Positions 61,361 to 64,000 of a stretch of 64,000 bases of DNA are shown piece by piece. Every line of letters starts with the position of its first letter. Position 1 is the first letter of the stretch. Where the stretch lies: positions 35,582 to 99,581 of the forward strand of contig DFLU01000002.1 in the NCBI GenBank assembly GCA_002375495.1, given 5' to 3'. The notes under the pieces were generated by a model. It made no database searches and was not told the origin of the DNA. It worked only from the letters and a program-made list of their open reading frames with translations. Origin of the DNA: Flavobacteriaceae bacterium UBA3611. GTDB lineage: Bacteria > Bacteroidota > Bacteroidia > Flavobacteriales > Flavobacteriaceae. The translations under genes and the position numbers were made by a program.

Positions 61361-62539
61361 ATGTACAACGTTAACGAAAAAGGATATTATGGGGAGTTTG
61401 GAGGGGCGTACATCCCAGAAATGCTCTACCCTAATGTGGAAGAATTACGCAAAAACTATGTATCCATTTTGCAAGAACCTTCTTTTCAGGAAGAGTTCCA
61501 TAGTTTACTAAAAGACTATGTAGGACGCCCTACTCCGTTATATTTTGCAAAACGCTTTTCCGAAAAATACAACACCAAAGTATATCTGAAAAGAGAAGAT
61601 TTATGCCACACCGGGGCCCATAAAGTTAATAATACCATCGGGCAAATATTAATGGCAAAACGACTTGGAAAATCTAGAATCATTGCCGAAACTGGCGCAG
61701 GACAACATGGTGTTGCAACAGCTACTGTGTGTGCACTCATGGGGCTAGAATGCATAGTGTATATGGGAGCCATCGATATTGAAAGGCAGGCACCTAATGT
61801 AGCACGTATGAAAATGCTGGGAGCTACCGTGGTACCAGCTAACAGTGGGAGCAAGACCTTAAAAGATGCTACCAACGAAGCCATTCGCGACTGGATCAAC
61901 CATCCTACCAACACCCATTATATCATCGGTAGCGTGGTTGGGCCCCACCCCTATCCAGATATGGTTGCACGATTTCAAAGTGTAATTTCTGAAGAAATTT
62001 CAACACAATTAAGTGAAAAGGAAAACAGAACGGCACCAGACTATGTGGTGGCTTGCGTAGGTGGAGGAAGCAATGCAGCTGGCGCCTACTATCATTTTCT
62101 AGACCATCCAGCAGTAGGAATTATAGCTGTAGAGGCCGCAGGACAAGGAGTAAATTCTGGTAAAAGTGCAGCCACGTCAGCTTTGGGTAACATCGGAATT
62201 ATTCATGGTAGTAAAACATTGCTCATGCAAACTGCCGACGGTCAGATTACCGAACCTTATAGCATTTCAGCTGGGCTCGATTATCCTGGAGTTGGCCCCA
62301 TGCACGCACATTTATTTACGAGTGGGCGCGGAGAATTTATCTCGGTTACAGATAAAGATGCTATGCAAGCTGGTATTTCACTCAGCAAACTAGAGGGCAT
62401 TATTCCCGCTATTGAAACAAGCCATGCCCTCGCCATTTTTGAAAATAGGAAATTTAAACCAGACGATGTGGTGGTGGTAAACCTAAGCGGGCGTGGTGAT
62501 AAAGATTTAAATACATACATCAAACATTTTAACCTTTAG
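61361..62539 (+). CDS. trpB: Tryptophan synthase beta chain
   Basis: A 392-residue PLP enzyme condensing indole and serine. The PLP Lys is in LCHTGAHKVNNTIGQ (about Lys88). Other motifs: RIIAETGAGQHGVATA, GGGSNAAGAYYHF and the VNLSGRGDKD end. Highly conserved throughout. Its TAG stop is at the edge of the structured repeat element that follows. Confidence 0.97.
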   Translation: MYNVNEKGYYGEFGGAYIPEMLYPNVEELRKNYVSILQEPSFQEEFHSLLKDYVGRPTPLYFAKRFSEKYNTKVYLKREDLCHTGAHKVNNTIGQILMAKRLGKSRIIAETGAGQHGVATATVCALMGLECIVYMGAIDIERQAPNVARMKMLGATVVPANSGSKTLKDATNEAIRDWINHPTNTHYIIGSVVGPHPYPDMVARFQSVISEEISTQLSEKENRTAPDYVVACVGGGSNAAGAYYHFLDHPAVGIIAVEAAGQGVNSGKSAATSALGNIGIIHGSKTLLMQTADGQITEPYSISAGLDYPGVGPMHAHLFTSGRGEFISVTDKDAMQAGISLSKLEGIIPAIETSHALAIFENRKFKPDDVVVVNLSGRGDKDLNTYIKHFNL

Positions 62540-62648
62540 GGCGTTCCCGCAGCACGTTTTCTTTGGCAACTTTGCTGCGGGCGGGTCTTCCGCGCTACAC
62601 GCCTGCCCATTCGGTCAAGGCGGGGTAGCCTGCTTCAACCCCTAACGC
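62539..62648 (-). repeat. Structured intergenic repeat element, copy 2, inside the trp operon
   Basis: Reversed relative to the copy at 51250-51345: on the plus strand it opens with GGGCGT and closes with TAACGC. Hairpin CCCGCAGC / GCTGCGGG spans 62546-62581. A second stem pairs CTAC/GTAG (62595-62598 with 62625-62628) around CGCCT/AGGCG. The 122-base gap it fills separates trpB from trpA, which are tightly joined in most operons. It begins at the last base of trpB. Confidence 0.68.
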
Positions 62649-62661
62649 ATTTACAACAATT

Positions 62662-63426
62662 ATGAATAATAGAATTCAAAAAAAACTACAGCAAGATAAA
62701 AAGCTCTTATCTATTTACTTTACGGCGGGCTATCCAAATTTAGAGGACACCGTCCCTATACTAAAGTCGTTAGAAGCCAACGGAGTCGATATGGTAGAGA
62801 TAGGACTTCCTTTTAGCGATCCACTAGCAGACGGGCCAACCATTCAGGACAGTTCTACCAAAGCCATTCAGAACGGAATGAACACCGCAACACTTTTTGA
62901 ACAACTCGAAGATATACGGGACCATGTATCGATCCCATTGATTATTATGGGATATTTTAATCCTATACTGCAATATGGAGTAGAAGCTTTCTGTAAAAAA
63001 TGCAAGGATATTGGTATTGACGGACTCATACTACCCGATTTGCCCTTGGCAGAATATGAGGAACATTACAAACCCATATTTCAGAAAAATGGGCTTTCAA
63101 ATATATTTTTGATAACACCACAAACTTCAGATGAGCGTATTAAACACATTGATGCGGCAAGCAATGGTTTTATCTATATGGTGAGTAGTGCAAGCACTAC
63201 AGGTGCTACAAGTGGATTTGGTAACGAGCAGCAGTCCTACTTTAAGCGAATACAAGCTATGAAATTAAAAAACCCAACCATAGTTGGCTTCGGTATAAAC
63301 AATAAGGAAACATTTAAGGCCGCCACAGAACACTCAAAGGGTGCAATTATAGGCAGTGCATTCATTAAATTATTGACTAACAAGGGTATTGAAGGCATTG
63401 CTAGCTTTATAAAATCAATTCGATAG
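62662..63426 (+). CDS. trpA: Tryptophan synthase alpha chain
   Basis: A 254-residue TIM barrel releasing indole from indole-3-glycerol phosphate. Catalytic Glu46 (DMVEIGLPFSDPLADGPTIQ) and Asp57, LPDLPLAEYEEH, and VSSASTTGATSGF are visible. Works with TrpB as a channelling complex. Separated from trpB by the repeat element; whether this lowers its expression is unknown. Confidence 0.96.
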   Translation: MNNRIQKKLQQDKKLLSIYFTAGYPNLEDTVPILKSLEANGVDMVEIGLPFSDPLADGPTIQDSSTKAIQNGMNTATLFEQLEDIRDHVSIPLIIMGYFNPILQYGVEAFCKKCKDIGIDGLILPDLPLAEYEEHYKPIFQKNGLSNIFLITPQTSDERIKHIDAASNGFIYMVSSASTTGATSGFGNEQQSYFKRIQAMKLKNPTIVGFGINNKETFKAATEHSKGAIIGSAFIKLLTNKGIEGIASFIKSIR

Positions 63427-63504
63427 TTTAACCAATCCTTAGTAGTTCTTTAGTAAGATTTAGCGTTTGGTTTATGTATTTTGGATACTGAACCATAAAA
63501 GATA

Positions 63505-63639
63505 ATGATGATGAAACGCAAATTTGAAAGAAAAGAAGAGCAAAAAAATCCTACGAATCCAAATCCTAAAACCGATCGTCAGAACAATACGTTCGATATC
63601 GATAAGAAGACAATCAAGGAGCAACAAAACAAATCGTAG
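63505..63639 (+). CDS. Small basic hypothetical protein
   Basis: A frame of 44 codons with three consecutive ATG (63505, 63508, 63511) and a TAG at 63637. It encodes a very polar peptide rich in Lys, Arg, Gln and Asn (KRKFERKEEQKNPTNPNPKT). No hydrophobic core. It is followed by a strong terminator 29 bases on. Whether it is translated is unclear. It lies 78 bases after trpA and may be on the trp transcript. Confidence 0.42.
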   Translation: MMMKRKFERKEEQKNPTNPNPKTDRQNNTFDIDKKTIKEQQNKS

Positions 63640-63668
63640 AGATGTAACTACTAATATTTTAAAAAACA

Positions 63669-63698
63669 AAAACCCCTTCCGAAATCGGAAGGGGTTTT
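63669..63698. terminator. Bidirectional rho-independent terminator
   Basis: A 14-bp stem AAAACCCCTTCCGA / TCGGAAGGGGTTTT with a short AA loop. T runs flank both sides, so it can stop both the trp operon and small frame (plus strand) and the T9SS-domain gene (minus strand). Confidence 0.9.
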
Positions 63699-63727
63699 CT
63701 TTTGGTTGGTTAAAATAATCTAACAGA

Positions 63728-64000
63728 TTATTCTTTTATGAGACGCTTCACGATGCTAGCGTTCTCGCTCTCGATCTGTACGATGTACACACCTGCCGCA
63801 AGGCTAGAGATATCGATGGTCTTCTCACCCTGCATTCCGCCTAGGTCGGTGGTGTTCACCAACTTCCCGTTCACGTCATACATGGTAGCGCGCTCCAACA
63901 CGATGTTCGAGCTGTTGGCGATGGTCACCTGTCCCTGTGCAGGGTTCGGATACATCGTCACGCCCGCATCGAGTGTAGTGTCGTTCACACCGAGGATACT
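63728..64000 (-). CDS. T9SS type A sorting domain, C-terminal end of a gene outside the window
   Basis: The frame is open to the window edge, so only about 90 C-terminal residues are seen. They form a type A T9SS sorting domain: VTMYPNPAQGQVTIANSS, ATMYDVNGKLVNTTDL, IDISSLAAGVYIVQIES and the VKRLIKE end. The protein is secreted by the type IX system and probably attached to the surface. Composition is odd: two consecutive 60-base rows (63841-63960) have 55 and 57 percent GC, against 37 percent in a trpA row (63121-63180). Its function lies upstream, outside the window. Confidence 0.88.
   Translation of the reverse strand, partial: SILGVNDTTLDAGVTMYPNPAQGQVTIANSSNIVLERATMYDVNGKLVNTTDLGGMQGEKTIDISSLAAGVYIVQIESENASIVKRLIKE

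Overview
The window looks like a chromosome segment from a marine-type member of the Flavobacteriaceae (phylum Bacteroidota). The evidence is type IX secretion (T9SS) sorting domains, promoters of the Bacteroidota form TTG-N19-TAnnTTTG, a tmRNA tag GENNYALAA, many Cys lipoproteins, FdtA/FdtB amino-sugar genes and low GC (37% in one counted 60-base block of trpA). The genus cannot be told from the sequence alone. No prophage, insertion sequence, transposase or CRISPR array was found.

Layout: 1-15.8 kb carries envelope and housekeeping genes: a secreted propeller-like protein (cut by the window edge), a LolC/E-like permease, NamZ muramidase, a CxxCxxCC protein, a methyltransferase, a lipoprotein metalloprotease, an amidohydrolase lipoprotein, an outer-membrane beta-barrel with a 1006-residue TPR partner, an S8 protease pair and FtsE. 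15.8-38.3 kb is a surface-polysaccharide region. It holds an MBOAT/SGNH O-acylation pair, two small-molecule methyltransferases, five glycosyltransferases, FdtA and FdtB for dTDP-3-amino-sugar synthesis, a FemAB/GNAT-type acyltransferase, a Wzx-like flippase, a PhyH-like dioxygenase and a head-to-tail array of four paralogous membrane-anchored sulfatase-fold proteins. 38.4-51.2 kb has bipA, a T9SS-secreted VCBS-repeat protein, kdsA and an eight-gene block (44.1-47.9 kb) containing a small winged-helix regulator. Two identical 17-bp palindromes lie just before two of its genes. A DUF3857 protein and a saccharopine-dehydrogenase-like enzyme follow.

51.4-56.7 kb contains ssrA (tmRNA), several structured non-coding elements, a cold-shock gene with a long structured leader, and a thiol-redox cluster (two rhodaneses, a redoxin lipoprotein, TlpA) next to marR and yceI. 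56.7-63.4 kb is a complete trpEGDCFBA operon with its own promoter and an attenuator whose leader peptide has three consecutive Trp codons. The window ends in a high-GC T9SS sorting domain of a gene that continues outside.

The observations most worth following up are the four-copy sulfatase-fold array, the palindrome-linked regulon with a COQ4 homologue that keeps its metal motif, the trp leader, and two copies (one inside the trp operon) of a structured intergenic element.
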